Positions 50,528 to 58,868 of a DNA stretch of 64,000 nt are shown piece by piece. The DNA is taken from NCBI RefSeq assembly GCF_017876435.1, contig NZ_JAGIOA010000001.1:310001-374000 (forward strand), in the 5' to 3' direction. A model generated the notes under the pieces. The model saw nothing but the letters and a program-made list of their open reading frames with translations, made no database searches and was not told where the DNA came from. This DNA comes from Microbacterium phyllosphaerae (GTDB taxonomy: Bacteria; Actinomycetota; Actinomycetes; Actinomycetales; Microbacteriaceae). The number at the start of each line of letters is the position of its first letter. Position 1 is the first letter of the stretch. A program made the translations under genes and the position numbers.

Positions 50528-51430
50528 TCACGGTTGCTGCACGCGTGCGGCGACGACCTGCAGCGATCTCAGCACCCGCCGCACCGACGTGTAGGCGAGC
50601 GCGTCTGGCCTCGCGAGCACGTCGAGGTGACGCACGAGTTCGATGCCGCCCAGCGGCCGCAGCACGAGCCCGTCGACCGCCAGAGACGAGGCGGTCGTGC
50701 GGGGCATGACGGCGATCGCCGCCCCGGCCCGCACGACCTCCGCCGTCACCGAGAACTCGTTGATGCGGTGTGCGATGCGAAAGGGCCGCCCGGCCCGCGC
50801 CGCCAGATGATCGAGCACGCCGGCGAGCGGAAAGCCCTGATGCACGGACACCCAGTCCTCGTCGACCAGATCGTCGAGGTCGATCTGAGCACGCTCTGCG
50901 AGCGGATGCTCGGCATGCAGCGCGATGTCGAGCGGTTCATCGATCAGCGGGGTCGCGACGACCCGGTCGGCCGGCCACGGAGCGTCATGCGCGAGCCTGT
51001 GCGCGATCACGAGGTCGTAGTCGGCCGTCAGGCCGGGGAAGTCCCGGTGCGCCACGTCCTCATCTGCGAGGTGGACCGCGGGAGCGCCTCCGAGTTCTCG
51101 CACCAAAGGCCCGAACAGGGCGAGGCCTGCGCTGGTGAACGACGACACCCGCACCGGTCGGTCGCCCGCGTCGAGGAGCGCCCCGATCGCATCGCGGGCC
51201 GCAGTCAGCGCCTCATCGACACGCGTGCTCGCCGCGGCCAGCGCCTCCCCCGCCGCGGTCAGGATCAGGACGCGACCCCGACGCACGGTGAGCGGCAGAG
51301 CCACTGAGGACTGCAGAGTCGCCAGCTGCTGCGACACCGCAGACGCCGAGATCCCGAGGGCGGCCGCGACGGCCGTGACGCTGCCGCGGTCGCGAAGCTC
51401 CCGGAGCAGTCGAAGGTGAGTCGGATCCAT
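50528..51430 (-). CDS. LysR family transcriptional regulator
   Basis: 300 residues. Helix-turn-helix at LRLLRELRDRGSVTAVAAALGISASAVSQQLATLQ, then the LysR substrate-binding domain (RVSSFTSAGLALFGPLV, IAHRLAHDAPW). Divergent from the EamA gene, with 71 bp between; LysR-EamA pairs are common and the regulator usually controls the transporter. Confidence 0.92.
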   Translation of the reverse strand: MDPTHLRLLRELRDRGSVTAVAAALGISASAVSQQLATLQSSVALPLTVRRGRVLILTAAGEALAAASTRVDEALTAARDAIGALLDAGDRPVRVSSFTSAGLALFGPLVRELGGAPAVHLADEDVAHRDFPGLTADYDLVIAHRLAHDAPWPADRVVATPLIDEPLDIALHAEHPLAERAQIDLDDLVDEDWVSVHQGFPLAGVLDHLAARAGRPFRIAHRINEFSVTAEVVRAGAAIAVMPRTTASSLAVDGLVLRPLGGIELVRHLDVLARPDALAYTSVRRVLRSLQVVAARVQQP

Positions 51431-51501
51431 AAGGCCAACCTTAAAGGAGAATCAAGGAACTGCATCTGGGTCTTCATCGAGAAAGACGAGAGTGTGGAGT
51501 C

Positions 51502-52557
51502 ATGCCTCGTCGTCCCTCTCGCGATCTGCTCGTCGACGTTCTACTCGTCGCCGTGGCGGCCGTGTGGGGCGCGAGCTTCGTCGCGGCCAAGAGCCTGGCC
51601 CTCGAAACCGGAGTCGCCTCGGCCGTCGCACTGCGGTTCCTCGTCGCGGCGGTCGCTCTCGGCGTGATCTGCGCGGTGCGCAAGGAGCGGATGCCACATG
51701 GTCGCGGGCTCGCCGTCGCCGTCGTCCTCGGCTTCTCTCAAGCCGCCATCATCGGACTCGAGACCTGGGGCGTCCATCTCACGTCGGCGACCAATGCCGG
51801 CCTGCTGATCAGCCTCGCGCTCATCCTCACCCCCGTGCTCGAGAGTCTCGCCGCGCGATCGTGGCTTCCGCGCTCATACTTCGTCGCCGCGGTCGCGGCC
51901 GTGGTGGGGGTCGCGCTTCTCGTGTCGGACGGCGGACTGCGGATGCCGACCGCAGGCGACGCCCTGGTGATCGCGGCGGCGGTCGTGCGCGCGCTGCACG
52001 TGACCGCGAGCGCCAGACTCACACGTGAGCGCCGAGACAGCACGCTCGCTGTCGTCCTGGTGCAGCTCATCGTCTGTGCGGCGACGGCATCACTGGTCGC
52101 AGGGGCGGAGCTGCCCGCGGCTGTCGCGCGAATCGACGGATCGGGGTGGGCGAACGTCCTGTTCCTCGGCCTGATGTGCTCGGTGTTCGCGTTCGTCGTT
52201 CAGCTCTGGGCGGTGCGGCGCACCTCTGCGACGCGCGCCAGCATCCTCATGGGCACCGAGCCGGTCTGGGCACTCCTGGTCGGAGTCCTGCTCGCCGGGG
52301 AGAGCGTTGACCTCGTCGGCCTGCTTGGAGCCGCTCTCATCGTCGCAGCGTCATACGCGGGGCAGGCGATCGAGCGCCGTCACCGGCACCGCGTGTTCTT
52401 CGCAGCGCAGACCGGCACTGATACGTCAGACCCGCGACGTCATGACTCAGTGCCCGCCGGTGGAGCGGGGCCGCCCGAGAGCAGCACACGCCCCACCACG
52501 AGGCGATCCTCAGTCATCCACCGTTCGACTGGCGGATACCCTCCGCGAGAGCGGTGA
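51502..52557 (+). CDS. EamA family (DMT) transporter
   Basis: 351 residues. Ten helices in two EamA repeats (VAAVWGASFVAAKSLALETG for the first, MCSVFAFVVQLWAVRRTSATRAS for the second, with GTEPVW and the EamA end). A hydrophilic 65-residue C-terminal tail follows. Ribosome site GTGGAG. It exports or imports a small metabolite; the last 44 bp overlap the convergent lipoprotein gene. Confidence 0.9.
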   Translation: MPRRPSRDLLVDVLLVAVAAVWGASFVAAKSLALETGVASAVALRFLVAAVALGVICAVRKERMPHGRGLAVAVVLGFSQAAIIGLETWGVHLTSATNAGLLISLALILTPVLESLAARSWLPRSYFVAAVAAVVGVALLVSDGGLRMPTAGDALVIAAAVVRALHVTASARLTRERRDSTLAVVLVQLIVCAATASLVAGAELPAAVARIDGSGWANVLFLGLMCSVFAFVVQLWAVRRTSATRASILMGTEPVWALLVGVLLAGESVDLVGLLGAALIVAASYAGQAIERRHRHRVFFAAQTGTDTSDPRRHDSVPAGGAGPPESSTRPTTRRSSVIHRSTGGYPPRER

Positions 52558-53512
52558 AGGTGTACACATAGCCGCCGTCCGGGCCACTGACGGTCATGTA
52601 CCCATCGGTCGTGCCGGGAGCGATGGCGATGTTGGTCGCGGACTCGAGAGATCCTCCGGTCGCGACGATGGTGGTGAGGCGTTCTCCGGTGGAGCTGTAC
52701 ACCTCGATCTCCGGTCTGCCGTGGAACGCCTGGTAGATGTTCCCTGCAGCGTCGACCGCTGTCGAATCCACTCGGGCACGACCGGCATCGACGTGGATCG
52801 CCGGGTGGGCAGCGATGGCCGCGGTGCCACTCTCGTCGAGTTCGAGGTAGTCGATCCGGTTGGCGTTGTACTGGGCCACCCAGAGGCCTGCATCGTCCTC
52901 GTCGAACACGATGCCGTTCGGGGAGGGGAGATCGGAGGCGATGACGCTCGAAGTGCCGTCGACGCCGATACGCACGACCCGCCCCGGCGTCTCCCAACCG
53001 GGACCCTCCATCCCCCGCGTATCCGTCACGAACATGTTGCCGACCTCGTCGAACGCGATGTCGTCCGGCAGCATCTGAGTCCCGTCGACGGAGCCCGAGA
53101 AGACGGTCTGCACATCGTCACCCTCAGCGGTCATGCTCACGATCGAGCCGGAGAGGATGTCCGTCAGGTAGAGCCGGTCGTCGAGCGGGCTGAACTGCGC
53201 AGAGGTGAAGGCGCTTGCCTCATCGGTGTACACGTCCTCGATCGACTTGTCGGCGGTGTCGATGCGCAGCACTTTGGGTTCCCCCGGAGGCGCCATGACA
53301 TCGACGACATAGAGGAACCCGTCCTCCGAGAAGGTCGGTCCTTCCAGAAGCGTCCCGCCGGTGATCTCGTGCGGAGTCGTCACACGAAGGACTTCCGCGG
53401 CCACCTGCACCTCCGGGGCCCGCGACGGCTCGGTCGAGGGCGCAGTGTCGCTGCACGCCACGAGCAGAAGGGCCGCGGATCCTGCCAGGGCGGCAGCGAC
53501 CGGCTTTCTCAT
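52514..53512 (-). CDS. SMP-30/gluconolactonase-like lipoprotein
   Basis: 332 residues, with lipobox LLLVAC. A six-bladed propeller of the SMP-30/gluconolactonase/LRE group: ITGGTLLEGPTFSEDGFLYVVD (with the Glu that binds the metal), MLPDDIAFDEVGNMFVTDTRG, LPSPNGIVFDEDDAGLWVAQ with the Asn-Gly and DSTAVDAAGNIYQAFHG. It overlaps the stop of the monooxygenase gene by 4 nt (ATGA). Lactonase of the product of that enzyme is a plausible role. It would act outside the membrane. Confidence 0.82.
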   Translation of the reverse strand: MRKPVAAALAGSAALLLVACSDTAPSTEPSRAPEVQVAAEVLRVTTPHEITGGTLLEGPTFSEDGFLYVVDVMAPPGEPKVLRIDTADKSIEDVYTDEASAFTSAQFSPLDDRLYLTDILSGSIVSMTAEGDDVQTVFSGSVDGTQMLPDDIAFDEVGNMFVTDTRGMEGPGWETPGRVVRIGVDGTSSVIASDLPSPNGIVFDEDDAGLWVAQYNANRIDYLELDESGTAAIAAHPAIHVDAGRARVDSTAVDAAGNIYQAFHGRPEIEVYSSTGERLTTIVATGGSLESATNIAIAPGTTDGYMTVSGPDGGYVYTFTALAEGIRQSNGG

Positions 53513-55347
53513 GCCGTCGCCGAGACGAACGAGTCCTCACGGATCCGCTCGTCGTGCTCGTCGCGCACGAGGACATCTCTCATGTCGCCGGCGCGCCATT
53601 CCCGCAGCAGTCGGTGGAAAGCGACGGGGCCGGGTGAGTAGGTGAAGCCCGTGATCGCCTGCGAGCCCTCGGCATTGTAGTAACCGGGTGTGCATTCCGC
53701 TTGGAACGCGGACACGTCTCGCGCCGTCTCGATGACGGTCTGCACCCATGCGGCTTCAGCCTCGGGCGTCGGCTCGACCCACCGCGCGTTCTCAGCGTCG
53801 GCTCGTCCGATCGTCGCACTGATGTGCTCGGCCTGTTCCTGAAGGATGTGGGCGAAGTTCACCGAGTTGGCGTTCTGGATCGCGCCGAGCTGGAAGAGGT
53901 TCGGGAATCCGTGGGTGGAGAAGCCGTGCAGAGTGCGCGGACCGCGCCCCCAGGCCTCCAACAGGCTCAGTCCGCCACGGCCGATCACGGGCAGCGTGCC
54001 CGACACGACGCCCGAGACGCCGGCCTCGAAGCCGGTGGCGAAGATGACGCAGTCGACCTCGTAGGCGTCGTCGCCGACGACGACGGCGTGCTCGGTCATC
54101 GCGCTGATTCCGTGAGAGTCCGCAGTATCGACAAGGGACACGTTCGGCAGATTGAACGCCTGCAGGTAGAGGTCGCTGAAGCCGGGGCGCTTGCACATGT
54201 AGCGGTACCACGGCCTGAGCGCCGCCGCCGTCGCGGGGTCTTCGACGATCTCATCGACACGCGCGCGGAGCCGGCTCATCGTGATCGCGTCATCGAGCTC
54301 GTCCTGCAGCTCGTCGTGATCGTCGGAGTCTCCCTGGGATCCGGAGAGGATGTGCCGCTGCAGCCCCGTCGTGGCCGTCCACCCGTCTGTCACGAGCGAC
54401 TCTTCGACTGGTTCGCCGGCCAGCACCGCGAGGAAGTTCTCCATACGCTCGCGCTGCCACCCGGGGCGAAGGCTCGCCACCCAGTCCGAGTCGGTGGGGC
54501 CGTTGTCGCGGACGTCCACCGTCGAAGGCGTGCGCTGGAACACGATCAGTTCCTTCGCATACTTCGCCACTTCAGGGACGACCTGGAGCCCCGTCGCCCC
54601 GGTGCCGACGACGGCGACCCGCTTGTCCGCCAGTCCGTCGAGCACACCGTCACCGGAGCCGCCCGTGTAGGAGTAGTCCCATCGGCTGGTGTGGAAGGTA
54701 TGGCCGCGGAAGTTCTCGATGCCCGCAATGCCGGGCAGCTTCGGCTGGGTGAGCGTGCCAGACGAGGTGACGACGTAGCGGGCCCTGAAGTCATCACCCC
54801 TGTCGGTCTCGACGTGCCATTCATGGAGATCCTCATCCCAGGTGAGAGCCGTGGCGCGGGTCTGGAACAGCGTGTCGCGGTAGAGGTCGTAGTGCTCGGC
54901 GATCCGGATCGCGTGTCGGCGAATCTCCTCACCGCCCGCATAGCGCTCGGTCGGCATGGCCCCCGTCTCCTCGAGCAGCGGCATGTACACATAGGACTCG
55001 ATGTCGCATCGGACCCCGGGGTACCGATTCCAGTACCAGGTGCCGCCCATGTCTCCGGCTTCGTCCATGAGTCGCACCGAATCGATGCCGGCATCGCGCA
55101 GACGTGCCGAGGTCAGCAACCCTCCGAAGCCTGCGCCGATGACGAGGACCTCGACGCGGTCGGACTTCGGCTCACGCTCGACGCGCGGGGTGTACGGGTC
55201 TTTGGCGTAGTAACCGAACGTTCCTGCGGCCCGGTGGTACTGACGCGCACCGTCGGGGCGGAGGCGGCGATCACGTTCCCGTGCGTATCGTTCGCGAAGA
55301 GCGACGATGTCGATGTTCTCAGGTGTCTCGGCGGCGGGGGCTTTCAT
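53509..55347 (-). CDS. Baeyer-Villiger flavin monooxygenase
   Basis: 612 residues from the ATG at 55347 with GAGGAGATC upstream. Two Rossmann motifs: VLVIGAGFGGLLTSARL for FAD (near residue 75) and VAVVGTGATGLQVVPEV for NADPH (near 245). Between them is the type I Baeyer-Villiger fingerprint FRGHTFHTSRWDYS (FxGxxxHxxxW). GTWYWNRYPGVRCDIESYVY is typical of cyclohexanone/phenylacetone monooxygenase. It inserts oxygen next to a ketone to give an ester or lactone. The lipoprotein gene downstream is coupled to it. The TetR gene upstream may control both. Confidence 0.93.
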   Translation of the reverse strand: MKAPAAETPENIDIVALRERYARERDRRLRPDGARQYHRAAGTFGYYAKDPYTPRVEREPKSDRVEVLVIGAGFGGLLTSARLRDAGIDSVRLMDEAGDMGGTWYWNRYPGVRCDIESYVYMPLLEETGAMPTERYAGGEEIRRHAIRIAEHYDLYRDTLFQTRATALTWDEDLHEWHVETDRGDDFRARYVVTSSGTLTQPKLPGIAGIENFRGHTFHTSRWDYSYTGGSGDGVLDGLADKRVAVVGTGATGLQVVPEVAKYAKELIVFQRTPSTVDVRDNGPTDSDWVASLRPGWQRERMENFLAVLAGEPVEESLVTDGWTATTGLQRHILSGSQGDSDDHDELQDELDDAITMSRLRARVDEIVEDPATAAALRPWYRYMCKRPGFSDLYLQAFNLPNVSLVDTADSHGISAMTEHAVVVGDDAYEVDCVIFATGFEAGVSGVVSGTLPVIGRGGLSLLEAWGRGPRTLHGFSTHGFPNLFQLGAIQNANSVNFAHILQEQAEHISATIGRADAENARWVEPTPEAEAAWVQTVIETARDVSAFQAECTPGYYNAEGSQAITGFTYSPGPVAFHRLLREWRAGDMRDVLVRDEHDERIREDSFVSATA

Positions 55348-55366
55348 GGGGATCTCCTCGTGACGA

Positions 55367-55380
55367 CGAATGTGCATTCG
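55367..55380. promoter_or_regulatory. Palindrome CGAATGTGCATTCG upstream of the monooxygenase gene
   Basis: Arms CGAATG and CATTCG are exactly symmetric, 20 bp upstream of the start codon. An AT-rich stretch (ttagatccaagttaagtaat) lies immediately upstream on the coding strand, as expected for a promoter. It is a candidate regulator site. Confidence 0.45.
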
Positions 55381-55509
55381 AAAAGGTTAGATCCAAGTTA
55401 AGTAATTTTTCTGTGATCCGGCTGGCAGCGTCGACGCCGAAGGGCATGACGACCTCGGCCGGGCCACTGATGAGCTGCGGAAGGATGATCGCTTCGGAGC
55501 GCCCCTCCG

Positions 55510-56115
55510 TCAGTCGGAAAGGCGCGCGACGACGGAGGCGAGGAATCTTCTCAGCGTCTGATCCACGTCGATGGCGTCCGGTTCGTAGAGCCATTGCAAC
55601 TGAAGGCCGTCGCTGAGTGCGACATACGCAGATGCGAGCTCGAAGGGCGCCAGGGACGAGACGAGTTCACCTTCGCGCTGCAACGCCTCGAACGCCAACT
55701 CGGCATACCGTCGCACGGAGTGATAGCGGTGCTTGTAGTGCTCATGGGCCGGATGCTCCGATGAGATGGCTTCGGCGGCGAGTGTGCTGTGCAGTTCGAC
55801 GATGCCGGGCTTGCGACTGTCATCCTTGACGATGTCGACCATGGCGAGCAGCGCCGCGAGGCCCCGAGCACCGGCGAGTTGGCCGGCGGCCTCCTCCTCT
55901 CGACGCTCGAGCACTGCGGTCAACAGTTCGCTCTTGCTCGCGAAGTGGTGAGCCAAGCCCCCCTCGCTGATCCCCGCCCTCTCGGCGATCTCCTTCATGG
56001 TCGTCGCGCGATACCCGGTCTCCGCGAAGACCTCAGTACACGCGTCGAGGATCCGCCGACGCACACGCGCGGTCTTGGCGTACGGGCCGCGAACGCTCGG
56101 GGCAGTCGAACTCAT
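55510..56115 (-). CDS. TetR family transcriptional regulator
   Basis: 201 residues from the ATG at 56115 with CTGGAGGATG upstream. HTH: ILDACTEVFAETGYRATTMKEIAERAGISEGGLAHHFASKSELLTAVL. The C-terminal domain is of BetI/AcrR type. Divergent from the MFS/GH1/GH3 operon and upstream of the BVMO gene on the same strand. Palindromes in the gap support control of the sugar genes. Confidence 0.9.
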   Translation of the reverse strand: MSSTAPSVRGPYAKTARVRRRILDACTEVFAETGYRATTMKEIAERAGISEGGLAHHFASKSELLTAVLERREEEAAGQLAGARGLAALLAMVDIVKDDSRKPGIVELHSTLAAEAISSEHPAHEHYKHRYHSVRRYAELAFEALQREGELVSSLAPFELASAYVALSDGLQLQWLYEPDAIDVDQTLRRFLASVVARLSD

Positions 56116-56141
56116 GCATCCTCCAGGCGAGATGTCGTCTT

Positions 56142-56207
56142 GAAAAAAGTATCGTAATCCGGATTTGGGTGCTACCGTAGCGAAAACAACACCGCAACAC
56201 TTTTTTC
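56142..56207. promoter_or_regulatory. Divergent promoter region with paired palindromes
   Basis: GAAAAAAGT (56142-56150) and its reverse complement ACTTTTTTC (56199-56207) flank a perfect 10-bp palindrome AATCCGGATT (56156-56165). They cover the promoters of the TetR gene (minus) and the MFS gene (plus), and are likely regulator sites. Confidence 0.5.
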
Positions 56208-56234
56208 GTGCGGCAACTGATCGAGGAGGATCAC

Positions 56235-57620
56235 GTGGCATCTGACAAGCGACACGACGAGACGGCGAGTGGGCTCGACGCCGCGCAACGCACCACTCTC
56301 GCGGGAAATCTCGCAGCTGAAGCTGCAGACATCTCCACCGCCATCGAGGCTGACCCCCGGGCCGAGGTGAAGCTCCCCAAGCGCGAACTCCTCGCGGTGT
56401 TCCTGGCACAGACCACGCTGTTCATGGCACTCGTCGTGCCGACCGCATTCTCGTTGGCGATCAAGATCGGCGCGATCGATCCGGCCGGACGCGATCTCTC
56501 CCTCGCTCTCGCGGTGGGCGTCGGCGGCACAGTGATCATCTTCACCAACCCCGTGCTGGCGATCATGAGCGACAGGACGCGGTCACGATTCGGTCGCCGT
56601 CGGCCGTGGTTCCTCCTCGGACTCGTACTCGGTCTGCTCGGGTCCGCCATCGTCGGTTTCGGCACCGTCTCGGCAGTCCTGATCGCCGGTTGGGCCGTGG
56701 CGATCGTCGGGTACACGCTCAGCGCCGGCATGCTGCTGACTTACCTGGGCGACCGTCTTCCCGAGCAGCAGCGCGGAAAGGTCATGGGGGTGATCGGTGC
56801 GATCAGTCAGATCGGCCCGATCCTCGGAATCGCACTGGCGGGATCGTTCGCGAACGATCTGACGATGATGTTCGTCCTTCCGGCCATCGTCGCCTTCGTC
56901 GGTCCGCTCTGGTTCGCCGTGACGATGAAGGACTCGCAGTTCACCGGCGAGATCCCGCCCCTGCAGCTCGGACAGCTCGCTCGCGGCTTCTACTTCAATC
57001 CTCGACGCCACTCCAACTACGGATGGGTCATCGTCAGCAAGTTCTTCATCTACGCCTCGCTGGCCTTCACCAGCATCTACGGCGTCTACCTCCTGCAGGG
57101 CCGACTCGGCCTCGATGTCGCCGAGGTGTCGTCTCTCGTCGCCCTGATCGGCCTCGGCGGCGTCGTCACGGCGATCGTCGGCGCGATCGGAGCAGGCTGG
57201 CTCTCCGACAAGCTGCACAGCCGCAAGCCGTTCCTCGTGGTCAGCGCGCTGCTGCTCGTCGTGAGCCCCATCACCGTCGGGCTGTCGACCTCTGTGCTGG
57301 AATATGCGATCGCGGCGCTGATCGGCACCCTCGCCATCGGGATCTACGGATCGGTGGACCAGGCGCTGGCCCTGGACACGCTGCCGAGCGAGGAGAACGA
57401 GAACGGTCGCTACCTCGCGATCTTCGGCCTCGCGAACGCCGTCCCGCAGGCGGCGGGCCCCTTCGCAGCGGCAGGGGTGCTCGCACTCTTCGGCGGCGAC
57501 TACAGCTGGGTCTACTTCGTCGCCGGTGGCTTCGCGTTCCTCGCAGCGCTGGCGATCCTTCCCATCAGCGTCGGGCGTCGCGCGCAGCTTTCCACCACGA
57601 GCATCGTTACCGCGAAGTGA
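56235..57620 (+). CDS. MFS sugar transporter (GPH/SLC45-like)
   Basis: 461 residues from a GTG at 56235 preceded by GAGGAGGATC; a GTG nine codons upstream lies before that site. About 12 helices. The cytoplasmic loop 2-3 has the motif SDRTRSRFGRRRPWF, typical of glycoside-pentoside-hexuronide and SUC-type carriers, and the loop in the second half is SDKLHSRKPFLVV. It probably takes up a beta-glucoside such as cellobiose, given the beta-glucosidase genes downstream. It is the first gene of the operon; GH1 follows after 11 bp. Confidence 0.88.
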   Translation: MASDKRHDETASGLDAAQRTTLAGNLAAEAADISTAIEADPRAEVKLPKRELLAVFLAQTTLFMALVVPTAFSLAIKIGAIDPAGRDLSLALAVGVGGTVIIFTNPVLAIMSDRTRSRFGRRRPWFLLGLVLGLLGSAIVGFGTVSAVLIAGWAVAIVGYTLSAGMLLTYLGDRLPEQQRGKVMGVIGAISQIGPILGIALAGSFANDLTMMFVLPAIVAFVGPLWFAVTMKDSQFTGEIPPLQLGQLARGFYFNPRRHSNYGWVIVSKFFIYASLAFTSIYGVYLLQGRLGLDVAEVSSLVALIGLGGVVTAIVGAIGAGWLSDKLHSRKPFLVVSALLLVVSPITVGLSTSVLEYAIAALIGTLAIGIYGSVDQALALDTLPSEENENGRYLAIFGLANAVPQAAGPFAAAGVLALFGGDYSWVYFVAGGFAFLAALAILPISVGRRAQLSTTSIVTAK

Positions 57621-57631
57621 GAGACACCTCC

Positions 57632-58852
57632 ATGATGAAGTTCCCCGAAGGCTTTCTCTGGGGTGCGTCCACGGCGCCGCACCAGATCGAAGGCAACAAC
57701 CTCAGCAGCGATTGGTGGGCCCGAGAGGGTCTCGTGCCGGGCATGGAGCTCAGCGGCGACGCCGTCGACAGCTACCACCATTACCGGGACGACATGCGTC
57801 TGCTTGCGGAGTCGGGGCTGAACACCTACCGCTTCGGTATCGAGTGGGCCCGCATCGAGCCGCGCGAGGGCCAGATCTCCCGGGCGGGGCTCGCCCACTA
57901 CCGGCGGATGATCGACGAAGCGCTCCGACTCGGCCTCACGCCCGTCGTCACGTTGCACCACTTCACCAATCCGCGCTGGTTCGCCGAGCAGGGCGGGTTC
58001 CTCAACCCTGCCGCCCCCGCGATCTTCGCCCGGTACGTCACGACCGTCACCGAGATCCTCGACGGCGTGGACTGGGTCATCACCATGAACGAGCCGAACA
58101 TGCTCGCGATGATGATGATGCTGCAGGAGCAGATGCGCGCCGGACAGCAGAACGAGTGGCAGAGCCCCACAGTCGAGGGCGACTCGTCGCGTGATCAGAT
58201 CGCCGCATCTCTGCCGACGCCCAGCCCCGAGTTCGGACAGAGGCTCGTCGACGCCCATCACGCCGTGCGCGACATCATCCGCGAGAGGACCGGCGCACGC
58301 GTGGGCTGGACAGTCGCCAACCAGGCGTTGACATCGACGCCCGGCAACGAGAGCAGGCTCATCGAGGTTCGCCATGATTGGGAGGACTTCTATCTCGACG
58401 CGGCATCCGGCGACGACTTCATCGGAGTCCAGTCGTACTCGTCGCAGCAGGTCGACGAGAACGGGCTCGTCCCGCATCCCGATCATCCCGACAACACGCT
58501 GGTGGGCACCGCGTACCGACCGGATGCGCTCGGGATGGCCGTCTCCCATACCTGGGAGCGGACGGGGCTGCCCGTGCTCGTGACCGAGAACGGCATCGCC
58601 ACTGCCGACGATGCGCGCCGAATCGACTACACGCGCGCCGCGTTGAACGGGCTGCATGAGGCGATCGCGGCCGGCGCTGATGTCCGCGGCTACCTGCATT
58701 GGAGCCTGCTCGACAACTTCGAATGGGGACACTGGGGGCCGACATTCGGCCTGATCTCCGTCGACCGGACCAGCCTCAACTTCGACCGCCACCCCAAGCC
58801 GAGCCTCGGATGGCTCGGCGACGTCGCTCGACGCAATTCGCTCACGAACTAG
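57632..58852 (+). CDS. Beta-glucosidase, GH1
   Basis: 406 residues, shorter than the usual 450-470. Two adjacent ATG codons at 57632 and 57635 are possible starts. The family motifs are all present: FPEGFLWGASTAPHQIEGNN, the acid/base Glu in ITMNEPNML and the nucleophile in VLVTENGIATADD, plus GYLHWSLLDNFEWGHWGPTFGL near the end. The loops around the active site seem shorter. It would hydrolyse beta-glucosides or related compounds inside the cell. It is placed between the transporter and the GH3 gene. Confidence 0.9.
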   Translation: MMKFPEGFLWGASTAPHQIEGNNLSSDWWAREGLVPGMELSGDAVDSYHHYRDDMRLLAESGLNTYRFGIEWARIEPREGQISRAGLAHYRRMIDEALRLGLTPVVTLHHFTNPRWFAEQGGFLNPAAPAIFARYVTTVTEILDGVDWVITMNEPNMLAMMMMLQEQMRAGQQNEWQSPTVEGDSSRDQIAASLPTPSPEFGQRLVDAHHAVRDIIRERTGARVGWTVANQALTSTPGNESRLIEVRHDWEDFYLDAASGDDFIGVQSYSSQQVDENGLVPHPDHPDNTLVGTAYRPDALGMAVSHTWERTGLPVLVTENGIATADDARRIDYTRAALNGLHEAIAAGADVRGYLHWSLLDNFEWGHWGPTFGLISVDRTSLNFDRHPKPSLGWLGDVARRNSLTN

Positions 58853-58868
58853 ATATCTCGGAAGATCC

